Positions 1 through 6,824 of a stretch of DNA of 64,000 nucleotides are shown here, one piece after another. The position numbers and the translations under genes are program-made. The stretch comes from Gammaproteobacteria bacterium. Its GTDB lineage: Bacteria; Pseudomonadota; Gammaproteobacteria; Burkholderiales; Burkholderiaceae_C. The notes under the pieces were generated by a model. That model searched no databases. It saw only the letters and a list, made by a program, of their open reading frames with translations, and had not been told where the DNA came from. Each line of letters begins with the position of its first letter. The stretch's first letter is position 1. Location: positions 1 through 64,000 of the forward strand of contig JAHJWB010000006.1 in the NCBI GenBank assembly GCA_018828125.1, given 5' to 3'.

Positions 1-188
1 AGAGCCGGAAACAAGCAGGCATTGAGTATGGAGCGTTGGCGAATCTGAGCTTGGCAGATAAAGCCAACCAAGCTCTAATGATTTTTCCGCGGCTAAATGC
101 AGGGCTTCTCTGAGCGATAGTTGGCGAGTGCTCACCATGAGGCTGAGACGCCTAATGTGATGCAACCCCCAAAACCTGCGCGCCGGAT

Positions 189-497
189 AGTGCGGAATAT
201 TCTGGACACTGATTTCTCCTGGAAGTGCCTTAAAGCATGCGTTTGCACGCGATTGCCTGTCTAAACGTGCAGGTATAAAAATTCCACTGAACCCGGCAGG
301 CGTCAACTCGGCAAACTATAACTTCCCAGGGGGCAGACACCGGGATTTCCAATTGCAGCGTGCGGCAAGTCAATGGCAGCTTCCAGGTCGTGCTTCGCAA
401 CGGCGGCTCAGGGCCCATAGCGGCCAATCCTCTCGCATTCATTTCGAAATTCAAAGAAAAAGAGCGCAACATCACGCGCTCTCAATTTCATAGCTGA
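189..497 (+). pseudogene. frameshifted coding fragment, unknown family
   Basis: An open frame runs from just after a TAG near 186 to about 330. It reads on in another frame to a TGA at 495-497 if one G is removed from the G5 run at 329-333. The joined product would contain the stretches NPAGVNSANYNF and NGSFQVVLRNGGSGP. The composition is less GC-rich than the neighbours and I recognise no family. The stop codon lies in a degenerate copy of the dispersed repeat. It may be a decayed gene end or chance; confidence is low. Confidence 0.25.
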
Positions 498-533
498 TAC
501 CGCATATAGAACAAGCGCCATTGGCATATTTGG
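484..533 (+). repeat. dispersed 55-bp repeat, degenerate copy
   Basis: The core ATTTCATAGCTGATACCGC, then AAGCGCCATTGGC, keeps the spacing of the dispersed repeat but has lost most of the AGCGCTT/AAGCGCT palindrome. It is the most diverged of twelve copies in the window. Confidence 0.5.
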
Positions 534-633
534 CATTGAATCCGGTTCCAAAGCGCGCTCTTGCCTAGCCGGATCTGGTCTCTGCAAACGCCATCTCCGC
601 CAGCCCTTGTCGCGTGACCCGCCAGTATTCCAC

Positions 634-1500
634 CTAAGCCGCCAGTCGCCCAACGCGCTCAGCAGCCACCGTCACATGGCGCACCAACTCGGCCTTGCAC
701 GCGTCGAACCCCGCGCTGAATACTTCCTCGTCCTCCAACTGCCGAACAAACACCTGCGCCATCGCAAGCGCCTCCTTCCAAGCCGCCGCACTGACCTGCT
801 CCCCCACCGTCAGTTCAAGCGTCCGATCCGGCAAACCGCCCCCCGCCGTAGGCGCAAAAGCCATGGGCGTCATGTCATACGCAGGCGCCAGCTCGTAAGG
901 CCTGCGCCCCTCTGACAAGCACGGCAGATTGCCGCTGTGCATGTCGGTGTTGCCGATCAGGGTGCCAAACGCCCACAGCAGGCAGGCCGTGTCAAAAGCC
1001 TGGGGGGTGATGACCCCGGTCTTCAGCAACGCACTGGCAATCACCGGCCAGTTGCCGCCGCTGCCGACAAACCCGGCGTCCAGCGCGGCGAAGGAATGCA
1101 GCGCCCTGCGTCCACGCGCACCCAGCCGGTCAAACCGCTGTACCTCCAGAAACCGTGGGGTGCCGTGCATCCAGGTCATGGACTGCGCGGCAGGCACGCC
1201 ATGCTCGCGCAGCACTTGCAGGGCGGTGTGTTCGGCCAGCAGCAGGTCGCGCCAGCGCTCGCTCACAGGGGTGTCGAGTGCTGCGGTGAACTTGACCATC
1301 ACATGCGCGGCGGTGCCATCGGTTTGCTCTACATAGGCGTTGAACCGGGCTGTTCTCCGGCGGCTAAGGAGCCCGCCACTTCGCCGCGCGCGGCAAGGTC
1401 GGCCAGCTGGGCGTAGGTGGGCAGCTTTTGCGCGGCTGCAATGGGCGCGGGGTCGAGCGCGTTGACGAACTGGTCGCGCGCGGCAGTTCGCTTTGTAATG
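634..1500 (-). pseudogene. HipA/YjjJ-type serine-threonine kinase remnant
   Basis: The intact minus-strand frame from 1302 to 634 (222 residues) matches the C-terminal kinase half of the HipA family: VMVKFTA, NTDMHSGNL (catalytic HxxN-like loop region) and YDMTPMAF (metal-binding DMxP-like). Upstream, the frame reading DQFVNAL...LADLAARGEV...GEQP is in a different phase from the FNAYVEQTDG...VKFTA that should follow. A single-base deletion near 1350 therefore breaks the gene at the GEQP loop. The first part of the family's usual 430 or so residues is absent, and homology stops near 1500, right against the abiE promoter palindrome. No antitoxin partner is visible. The gene is almost certainly dead and sits next to a live toxin-antitoxin pair. 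Confidence 0.75.
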
Positions 1501-1506
1501 TCTAGA

Positions 1507-1560
1507 GTTTGTTGTATTTTCTAGTTATTTATTGACAACCAACTAGCTAAAGCAACAAAC
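1507..1560 (+). promoter_or_regulatory. nested palindrome over the abiE promoter (probable AbiEi operator)
   Basis: GTTTGTTG (1507-1514) pairs with CAACAAAC (1553-1560), and CTAGTT (1521-1526) pairs with AACTAG (1541-1546). Both pairs share the centre 1533.5, giving two 20-nt half-sites. A perfect TTGACA -35 hexamer lies at 1532-1537 in the centre, 30 bp before the abiEi start. AbiEi proteins are known to autoregulate by binding inverted repeats in their own promoter, so this is the expected operator. The -10 element is not obvious. Confidence 0.7.
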
Positions 1561-1567
1561 TCGCGGC

Positions 1568-2185
1568 GTGTCTTCAACCCCATCCACCTCGCAAGAAAGC
1601 ACGGTTCTTGAGCTTGCCCAGCACCAACCCCTGCTACGCGCTCGCGACCTGGCCGCGCATGGCCTGCCCACGGTGCTGTTGACCCGGCTGGTCGCCGCAG
1701 GCAAGCTAAAACGCGTCGCACGCGGTGTCTACAGCCTGCCAGGGCAAGCCGTTAGCGAACACCGCTCGCTGGCTGAGGTGGCGCTGCGGCTGCCCAAGGG
1801 CGTGGTCTGCCTGCTTTCTGCCCTGCGCGTGCATGGTATTGGCACGCAAGCGCCGTTTGAGGTGTGGATGGCCATCCCCCCCAACACGCCCACTCCACGC
1901 GTGGACCAACCCGCACTGCGCGTGGTCCGCATGGCTGGGGCATCGCTGACCGAGGGGGTGGAGCAAGTAGAGATCGACGGCGTGCAGGTGCCCGTGTTCA
2001 ACGCTGCAAAAACGGTGGCGGACTGCTTTAAATACCGCAACAAGATTGGGGTAGACGCGGCGCTGGAGGCCCTGCGCGACGGCTGGCATCAAGGCAAGCT
2101 GCCGATGGATGCGCTGTGGCACTACGCCACGGTGAACCGCGTTGCCAATGTGATGCGGCCGTATCTGGAGAGCGTAGCCGCATGA
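1568..2185 (+). CDS. abiEi: type IV toxin-antitoxin system antitoxin, AbiEi family
   Basis: This 205-residue protein begins with a winged-helix segment of the AbiEi type (about residues 12-60; LRARDLAAHGLPTVLLTRLV, then GKLKRVARGVYSL). The AbiEi C-terminal domain follows, with LSALRVHGIGTQ and PVFNAAKTVADCFKYR. The family represses its own promoter and neutralises the AbiEii nucleotidyltransferase toxin without direct protein contact. The start is GTG at 1568 with no clear Shine-Dalgarno sequence, chosen because the conserved N-terminal helix begins soon after. The TGA overlaps the ATG of the toxin gene (ATGA at 2182-2185), so the two are translationally coupled. Confidence 0.85.
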   Translation: MSSTPSTSQESTVLELAQHQPLLRARDLAAHGLPTVLLTRLVAAGKLKRVARGVYSLPGQAVSEHRSLAEVALRLPKGVVCLLSALRVHGIGTQAPFEVWMAIPPNTPTPRVDQPALRVVRMAGASLTEGVEQVEIDGVQVPVFNAAKTVADCFKYRNKIGVDAALEALRDGWHQGKLPMDALWHYATVNRVANVMRPYLESVAA

Positions 2186-3030
2186 GCCAACGCAACGTGG
2201 CCGCCTCCATCCGAGCCCGGCTCAAGCAGCATGCCGATGCGCGCCAGCAAGACTTCAATCTGACGCTGACCCACTACGGTCTGGAACGGCTCTTGTACAG
2301 GTTGTCGATCTCGCAGCATGCCAACAGCTACCTGCTGAAAGGCGCGCTGCTGTTTGCGCTGTGGTACGACCAGCCGCACCGGCCCACGCGCGATGCCGAC
2401 TTGCTGGGGTTTGGCCCGGACGACATCGAATCTGCCGTCTCGGCGTTCCGCGAGATCTGCCAAATTGCGGTGGACGATGGCGTGGCGTTTGACTTGACCT
2501 CGCTCAAGGGCGCGGCTATACGCAAAGAGGCAGGGTATGGCGGTGTGCGGGTGGACCTGCTGGCTACGCTGGACGGCGCACGCATCGCGCTGCAGGTAGA
2601 CATTGGTTTTGGCGATGCCGTCACCCCTGCGCCGGAGTCGGTGAACTACCCGGTGTTGCTGGAAGGCCTGCCCGCCCCGCAGTTGCGGGCCTATCCCAAA
2701 TACACGGTGGTGGCCGAGAAGTTTCATGCGGTGTGTCTGCTGGGCATGGCCAACACGCGCATGAAGGACTACTTTGATCTCTGGGTGCTGCTCACCGAAG
2801 GCGCGTTGGACACATCGGAACTGCACCGCGCAATCGAGGCCACGTTCCAACGCCGCAAGCTGGAGGTGCCCAGCGCCGTTCCTTCGGGTTTGAGCGATGC
2901 GTTCGCGCTGGATGCGACGAAGCAAAAGCAGTGGGTGGCCTTTTTGAAGAAGAACCGACTGCAAGCCGTGGACCTGACGGAGGTGGTTGCGTTGTTGCGC
3001 GGCGAGTTTCAGAAGCAGCAAGCAACTTGA
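2182..3030 (+). CDS. abiEii: AbiEii/AbiGii-type nucleotidyltransferase toxin
   Basis: The 282-residue protein has the four motifs of the family: LLKGALLFAL (51-60), RPTRDADL (67-74) with the catalytic D-x-D, YPKYTVVAEK (171-180) with the conserved lysine, and RMKDYFDLW (193-201). AbiEii/MenAi-type toxins are polymerase-beta-fold nucleotidyltransferases that block growth and can abort phage infection; some modify tRNA acceptor ends. Translation starts at the ATG overlapping the antitoxin stop; an earlier in-frame start at 2116 would lie inside abiEi. The D-x-D and the AEK lysine are present, so the toxin looks active. Confidence 0.85.
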   Translation: MSQRNVAASIRARLKQHADARQQDFNLTLTHYGLERLLYRLSISQHANSYLLKGALLFALWYDQPHRPTRDADLLGFGPDDIESAVSAFREICQIAVDDGVAFDLTSLKGAAIRKEAGYGGVRVDLLATLDGARIALQVDIGFGDAVTPAPESVNYPVLLEGLPAPQLRAYPKYTVVAEKFHAVCLLGMANTRMKDYFDLWVLLTEGALDTSELHRAIEATFQRRKLEVPSAVPSGLSDAFALDATKQKQWVAFLKKNRLQAVDLTEVVALLRGEFQKQQAT

Positions 3031-3110
3031 AGGTGCTTGGTCGGTAGCCGCTGCAAGCGCACGCCTTGCCAACAAGGCAGCGCACCTTGCGTTACTCATT
3101 TACCGACCAA
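3030..3110 (+). other. structured element directly after abiEii
   Basis: TTGGTCGGTA (3037-3046) pairs perfectly with TACCGACCAA (3101-3110). CGCTGC (3049-3054) pairs with GCAGCG (3077-3082). GCCTTG-CCAA-CAAGGC (3063-3078) forms a hairpin inside. AAGGTGC (3030-3036) and GCACCTT (3082-3088) could give an alternative crossing pair. No U-run follows, so it is not a standard terminator. Function unknown. Confidence 0.55.
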
Positions 3111-3118
3111 AACTCCTT

Positions 3119-3175
3119 AAGTGATAGCTACCAGCGCTTATAGATAAAGCGCCAGAAGTCAATTTCGCTCACTTC
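3119..3175 (+). repeat. dispersed 55-bp repeat
   Basis: The copy reads GTGATAGCTACCAGCGCTTAT then AAAGCGCCAGAAGTCAATTT, matching the window-wide consensus with a few changes. It lies in the 260-bp gap between abiEii and the serine hydrolase gene. No other gene is visible there. Confidence 0.8.
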
Positions 3176-3290
3176 TTTAGTCACCCGCGTTCATCTGGCG
3201 CCCCCCCACCACTGCCAGCGCCTCTGCCTCGCCACGCATCCGATCCGCCGCCGCCCTAGACTGCAGCCTTCGTCCCCAACGGAAAACGCC

Positions 3291-4391
3291 ATGCCAGCAA
3301 GCCCAGGTCTCAGAACACCACTGCGCAGCATGGTCGCCATGGCATGGCTGCTGGCGATGGTGATGGCAACCGCGACATTCGCCACAACTGCAGCCGGAGC
3401 ACCGGTGGCAGGCACCGTGCCCGGCGCAGAGTGGAAGCGCATCGCGTCGCCAGAATCGGTCGGCTGGTCCAGCGACAAGCTGGCACTGGCGCGCGAGCAT
3501 TCCAAAAGCCTCGACACCGCAGCAGTCATGCTGGTGGTCAACGGGCGTGTACTGGATGAATGGGGCCGTACCGATGAGCGCTTCAACATCCACTCCATCC
3601 GCAAAAACATTCTGAGCAGCCTGATGGGCATGGCGGTTGTCAAAGGCCAGATACGGATCGACGCCACCCTGGGCGAACTGGGTGTGGACGACAACGAACC
3701 CGCGCTGACTGCATCAGAAAAGCGGGCCACCGTGGCAGACCTGCTCAAGTCACGCTCCGGTGTCTACCACCCCGCCCTGTATGAGACACCCGCCATGGCC
3801 GCCGCCCGGCCCGCACGCGGCAGCCATGCGCCCGGCTCGTTCTGGTACTACAACAATTGGGACTTCAACGCGCTGAACACCATCTACGAAGCGCGCACAA
3901 AGACCGGCATCTACACCGCATTTGCCACACAGCTGGCAAAGCCGCTGCAGATGCAGGACTTGCGTGCGCAGGACGGCAGCTACTACACCGGCAAGGAGTC
4001 GATACACGCCGCCTACCCCATGCGCATGTCGGCACGCGACCTTGCTCGCTTCGGGCTGCTGTACCTGCGGGGTGGCCAGTGGGCGCGCAAACAAGTGGTG
4101 CCCGCCACATGGGTGCGCCAGAGCCTGAAGCCCTATACCGACACGGGTGCGGATGGTGGCTACGGGTACACGTGGTGGGTGTCGGTGGACGGACGCCACC
4201 TGCCCCACATCCGCGTGCCCGCAGGCACCTTCTCGGCCCAAGGGTGGGGCGGGCACATGGTGGTGGTGGTGCCCGCCTATGACTTGGTGGTGGTGCACCG
4301 CGTGAACACCGATGTATCGACCCAGTTCGTCAGCGACACGCAGTTTGCGCAGCTGCTGCAGATGATTCTGGACGCGCGCGTTTCGCCGTAA
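3291..4391 (+). CDS. exported serine hydrolase, beta-lactamase/class C family
   Basis: The 366-residue protein starts with a charged stretch and a hydrophobic segment (about residues 12-35) typical of a signal peptide. The catalytic S-x-x-K motif is S102-I-R-K105, the Y-x-N motif is in WYYNNW (about 187-189), and the third motif region is GWGGHMVVVVP near the C-terminus. This is the layout of penicillin-binding-protein-like esterases and beta-lactamase-family hydrolases (PF00144), acting outside the cytoplasmic membrane. The substrate cannot be inferred. The gene stands alone between two repeat copies. Confidence 0.8.
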   Translation: MPASPGLRTPLRSMVAMAWLLAMVMATATFATTAAGAPVAGTVPGAEWKRIASPESVGWSSDKLALAREHSKSLDTAAVMLVVNGRVLDEWGRTDERFNIHSIRKNILSSLMGMAVVKGQIRIDATLGELGVDDNEPALTASEKRATVADLLKSRSGVYHPALYETPAMAAARPARGSHAPGSFWYYNNWDFNALNTIYEARTKTGIYTAFATQLAKPLQMQDLRAQDGSYYTGKESIHAAYPMRMSARDLARFGLLYLRGGQWARKQVVPATWVRQSLKPYTDTGADGGYGYTWWVSVDGRHLPHIRVPAGTFSAQGWGGHMVVVVPAYDLVVVHRVNTDVSTQFVSDTQFAQLLQMILDARVSP

Positions 4392-4430
4392 CCTGCAGTA
4401 GCCCGCTGCGGGTTCATCGGAATCAGTTCT

Positions 4431-4490
4431 AAATTGATAGCTGGTAGCGCTTGTGGATAAAGCGCTAGCGGCCAATTTGACTCATATTTT
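4431..4490 (+). repeat. dispersed 55-bp repeat
   Basis: A near-consensus copy: AAATTGATAGCTGGTAGCGC, then AAAGCGCTAGCGGCCAATTTG and ACTCATATTTT. It follows the serine hydrolase stop by 40 bp and precedes the SRPBCC gene. Confidence 0.9.
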
Positions 4491-4591
4491 CAGCCCGACA
4501 GAGCGGTTGATGCCTGCGCATCTACCCAGCAGAAAATCCCCGTTCACCGCCGCCGCTCATACGAGTGCGTTTGCAAACAAAGGAGCCCACC

Positions 4592-5041
4592 ATGCCCCAT
4601 AACCCAGCTGCCACTCTGGCCACCCAGCGCGTGCTGCACGCCCGCCCCGCCCAAGTGTTTGCTGCCTTCCAGCAACCCGCACTGCTAGCGCAGTGGTGGG
4701 GGCCCGCAGGCTTTTCCAACACGTTCGAGCGGTTTGACTTTGTGCCCGGCGGGCGGTGGGTGTTTGTGATGCACGGGCCGGACGGCAAGAACCACCACAA
4801 CGAGAACATCTTTCGCGCGATAGAGCCCGGTGCGCTGGTTGTCATCGAGCATGTGCTGGCGCCGCTGTTCACACTGACAGTGCGGCTGGCGCCCCATGGA
4901 GATCACGAGACCCACCTGATGGGGGAGCAGGCGTTTGAGAGTGCCGAGATGGCAGACAAGCTGCGCGACTTTGTGACGCCGGCCAATGAGCAGAACCTGG
5001 ACCGGCTGGAGGCGGTGCTGCGCAGCGCAGGCGCCGAATAA
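4592..5041 (+). CDS. SRPBCC / AHSA1-like domain protein
   Basis: The 149-residue protein fits the START/Bet v1-like fold of the AHSA1 group. It has the typical LHARPAQVFAAFQQPALLAQWWGP opening (split here as LHARPAQVFAAF and LLAQWWGP), the PGGRWVFVMHGPDG core, and an FVTPANEQNLDRLEAVL end. Members bind small hydrophobic ligands or assist chaperones; the ligand is unknown. The start at 4592 is preceded by AAAGGAG at a good distance. Upstream in-frame codons to 4565 lack a ribosome site. Confidence 0.8.
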   Translation: MPHNPAATLATQRVLHARPAQVFAAFQQPALLAQWWGPAGFSNTFERFDFVPGGRWVFVMHGPDGKNHHNENIFRAIEPGALVVIEHVLAPLFTLTVRLAPHGDHETHLMGEQAFESAEMADKLRDFVTPANEQNLDRLEAVLRSAGAE

Positions 5042-5287
5042 CTAACGCAGCAATAGTCTCCAGGCCGCGGGCTGCAGCCGAGCAACAGGCCGCAAACGCG
5101 CGGGCCGGTGCTTTTCTTGACCCCCGTCAAGCCATTGGGCGCCGCAAGCGTTTGTCCGACAGGCCACTGACGCCTTGGACGGCGGTTTCGGCCCCGGCAA
5201 CGCTCAAAAAATGGGTGCACTGAGCCAAGTAACTTACCCAGCTTGCTTGCTCACATTACCTGTTCACCGCACAACAAGGAGCGCACC

Positions 5288-5671
5288 ATGAACCCCACCC
5301 TCATTGCAGCCGTTGAAGACACACAACCCGTAGACGGCGACTTGGCAGAACAAGCTGTGCCGGGCCACGGTGTTCCGTCGCAAGACCCGAGCCCCGCCGC
5401 CCAGCAAACGTTGACGCCCGCCGAATCAGACCGCGAGTCCAAGTCTGCCCTGATGGGTGGCGGCATGATGGCAGGCGCCGCTTCAGGTGCCGCCGTGGGC
5501 GTGGCGCTGGGCGGGCCCGTGGGGGTGTTTGTGGGTGGCACGGCCGGTGCCATTGCCGGTGCGCTGGGCGGCGCTGCGGTGGGGCAGGTGGTGCAGCCCG
5601 AGGCTCCTGCCGACCCGGCGAGCGAGGCGACCAAGCCGGTGTATGTGGAGAAGCCAAAGGCACAGGTGTGA
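5288..5671 (+). CDS. glycine-zipper protein of unknown function
   Basis: This 127-residue protein has an acidic N-terminal half (about 1-55) and a glycine-rich middle (about 57-105; GGGMMAGAASGAAVG, GGPVGVFVGGTAGAIAGALGG) with GxxxG spacing typical of glycine-zipper membrane segments. A short proline- and lysine-containing tail follows. AAGGAG lies just before the chosen ATG. The composition suggests membrane or envelope association. No specific family is recognised and it has no operon partner. Confidence 0.65.
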   Translation: MNPTLIAAVEDTQPVDGDLAEQAVPGHGVPSQDPSPAAQQTLTPAESDRESKSALMGGGMMAGAASGAAVGVALGGPVGVFVGGTAGAIAGALGGAAVGQVVQPEAPADPASEATKPVYVEKPKAQV

Positions 5672-5746
5672 TCTGCGCTTTTCACCGCAACCAGCAAGCC
5701 CGCGTTCTGCGGGCATTGTTTTGAGTTCAAGCGGGAAACACTACGG

Positions 5747-5805
5747 TTTTGATAGCTGCTAGCGCCTATTGGATAAGCGCTAGAGGCCAATTTGACTCAT
5801 ATTTT
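5747..5805 (+). repeat. dispersed 55-bp repeat
   Basis: A near-consensus copy with TTTTGATAGCTGCTAGCGCC, ATAAGCGCTAGAGGCCAATTT and GACTCATATTTT, between the glycine-zipper gene and the nuclease/helicase pair. Confidence 0.9.
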
Positions 5806-5850
5806 GGCTGAACGAAAGCATTTGGCACGCGGCGCAGATAGCGCACCCGT

Positions 5851-5884
5851 GGCAAAGCACTGTGATTAAAATCAGTGCTTTGCC
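5851..5884 (+). promoter_or_regulatory. perfect 12-bp inverted repeat upstream of the nuclease-helicase pair
   Basis: GGCAAAGCACTG (5851-5862) and CAGTGCTTTGCC (5873-5884) are perfect complements around a 10-nt A/T-rich loop, TGATTAAAAT. The element ends 19 bp before the preferred ATG. No T-run follows it, so an operator or a 5' leader hairpin is more likely than a terminator. Confidence 0.6.
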
Positions 5885-5903
5885 GCACCCGCAACTTTGC
5901 TTT

Positions 5904-6824
5904 ATGTCGTCGGCGCCGCCCTCCATCCTCTCCTCCCCCTCTACCGCGCTCCCCATTGCGCTCACCCGCTTTCACCGCACGCGTCTGATGCAGATCTGGC
6001 GCTCGGCCGGGTGGCCGTGCAAGGACGGGCTGGAGATTGACCTGCTCGCCGCTGGCCTGGTTGCGCTGCACACGGCGGCCGACGGGTGCGAGACACTCAA
6101 GCTCACCGACGAAGGCATTCGCACACTCGCCGTGGCGCGCCAGCGCAGCGTGCGGTCGCTGAGCGGGCACGACCGGCTGGCGCAGAAGTTTGCAGCGCAG
6201 CTGCTGGCGGCGGGACGCATTGTGTGGACAGAGCTGTCGCTGCGCGCGGTGATTGAAGGCGCCGCTGCACCTGCCACGGCGCAGGCCGTGGCACCACTGC
6301 CCCACCCCACCCTGCCCCCGCTGTGGAGCGAGGACACCACCCCCGCCGCGCGCGCCGCTGCCAACGTGTGGCGCATGGCGCGGCCCGATCTGTTTTCGGT
6401 GCGCAACACCTCGGTGCCCGCCTACCTGCAGCCTATGGTGCACGAGATCAAATACAGCCGCGCCGACCTGCTGTCGGACCTGCGGCACGACGCCAAGCGG
6501 CAGGCCTACCAGTGGTTGTGCGAGGAGTGTTATTACGTCTTCCCGGAGGGCATTGCAGAGCCCGAGGAGATACCCGAGCACTTTGGCATCTGGGTGCTGC
6601 GCGGTGGGCTGGACGATGGCCGCTTTGAACTGCTGCGCCCCGCACGCCATGCGCAGTGCACACTGCCCTTTGCCGTGTGGCTGGCGCTGTGCAAGGCAAC
6701 CCCCTTGCGGCCCGACGACGAAGCAGCGCAGGCGCAACTGGGCGGGCCTGACCTGCCCCTGTCCCTGCCCCCGCTGGATGAGCCTGCACCGGCACCCTCC
6801 ACCACGCCCCTCCAAAACCCATGA
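5904..6824 (+). CDS. MmcB-like PD-(D/E)xK nuclease
   Basis: The 306-residue protein has three parts. An N-terminal winged-helix-like segment (about 20-80) ends in LKLTDEGIRTLA. A linker contains HDRLAQKFAAQLLAAGRIVW (89-108). The C-terminal half has the PD-(D/E)xK layout ARPDLFSVRN (PD at 161-162) and VHEIKYSRADLLSDL (E-I-K at 181-183), then KRQAYQWLCEECYYVFPEG and EIPEHFGIWVL. The last motifs resemble the MmcB DNA-repair family. An upstream GTG at 5862 would place the start inside a hairpin, so ATG 5904 is preferred. The stop overlaps the helicase start as ATGA, indicating coupled translation and a joint role in DNA processing. Confidence 0.65.
   Translation: MSSAPPSILSSPSTALPIALTRFHRTRLMQIWRSAGWPCKDGLEIDLLAAGLVALHTAADGCETLKLTDEGIRTLAVARQRSVRSLSGHDRLAQKFAAQLLAAGRIVWTELSLRAVIEGAAAPATAQAVAPLPHPTLPPLWSEDTTPAARAAANVWRMARPDLFSVRNTSVPAYLQPMVHEIKYSRADLLSDLRHDAKRQAYQWLCEECYYVFPEGIAEPEEIPEHFGIWVLRGGLDDGRFELLRPARHAQCTLPFAVWLALCKATPLRPDDEAAQAQLGGPDLPLSLPPLDEPAPAPSTTPLQNP

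Noticed and set aside
3-113. Open frame from the left edge to a TGA at 111-113 as the end of a gene
   Set aside because: Only 36 codons are visible with no recognisable motif; it cannot be told from chance.
180-215. GTGCGGAATATTCTGGACACTG-like motif (positions about 189-211) as an insertion-sequence end
   Set aside because: It resembles termini of some IS elements, but no transposase, second end or target duplication is visible in the window.
408-653. Two 81-codon minus-strand ORFs at 230-475 and 408-653
   Set aside because: They overlap the hipA-remnant end and the repeat copy, with no ribosome site and no family features.
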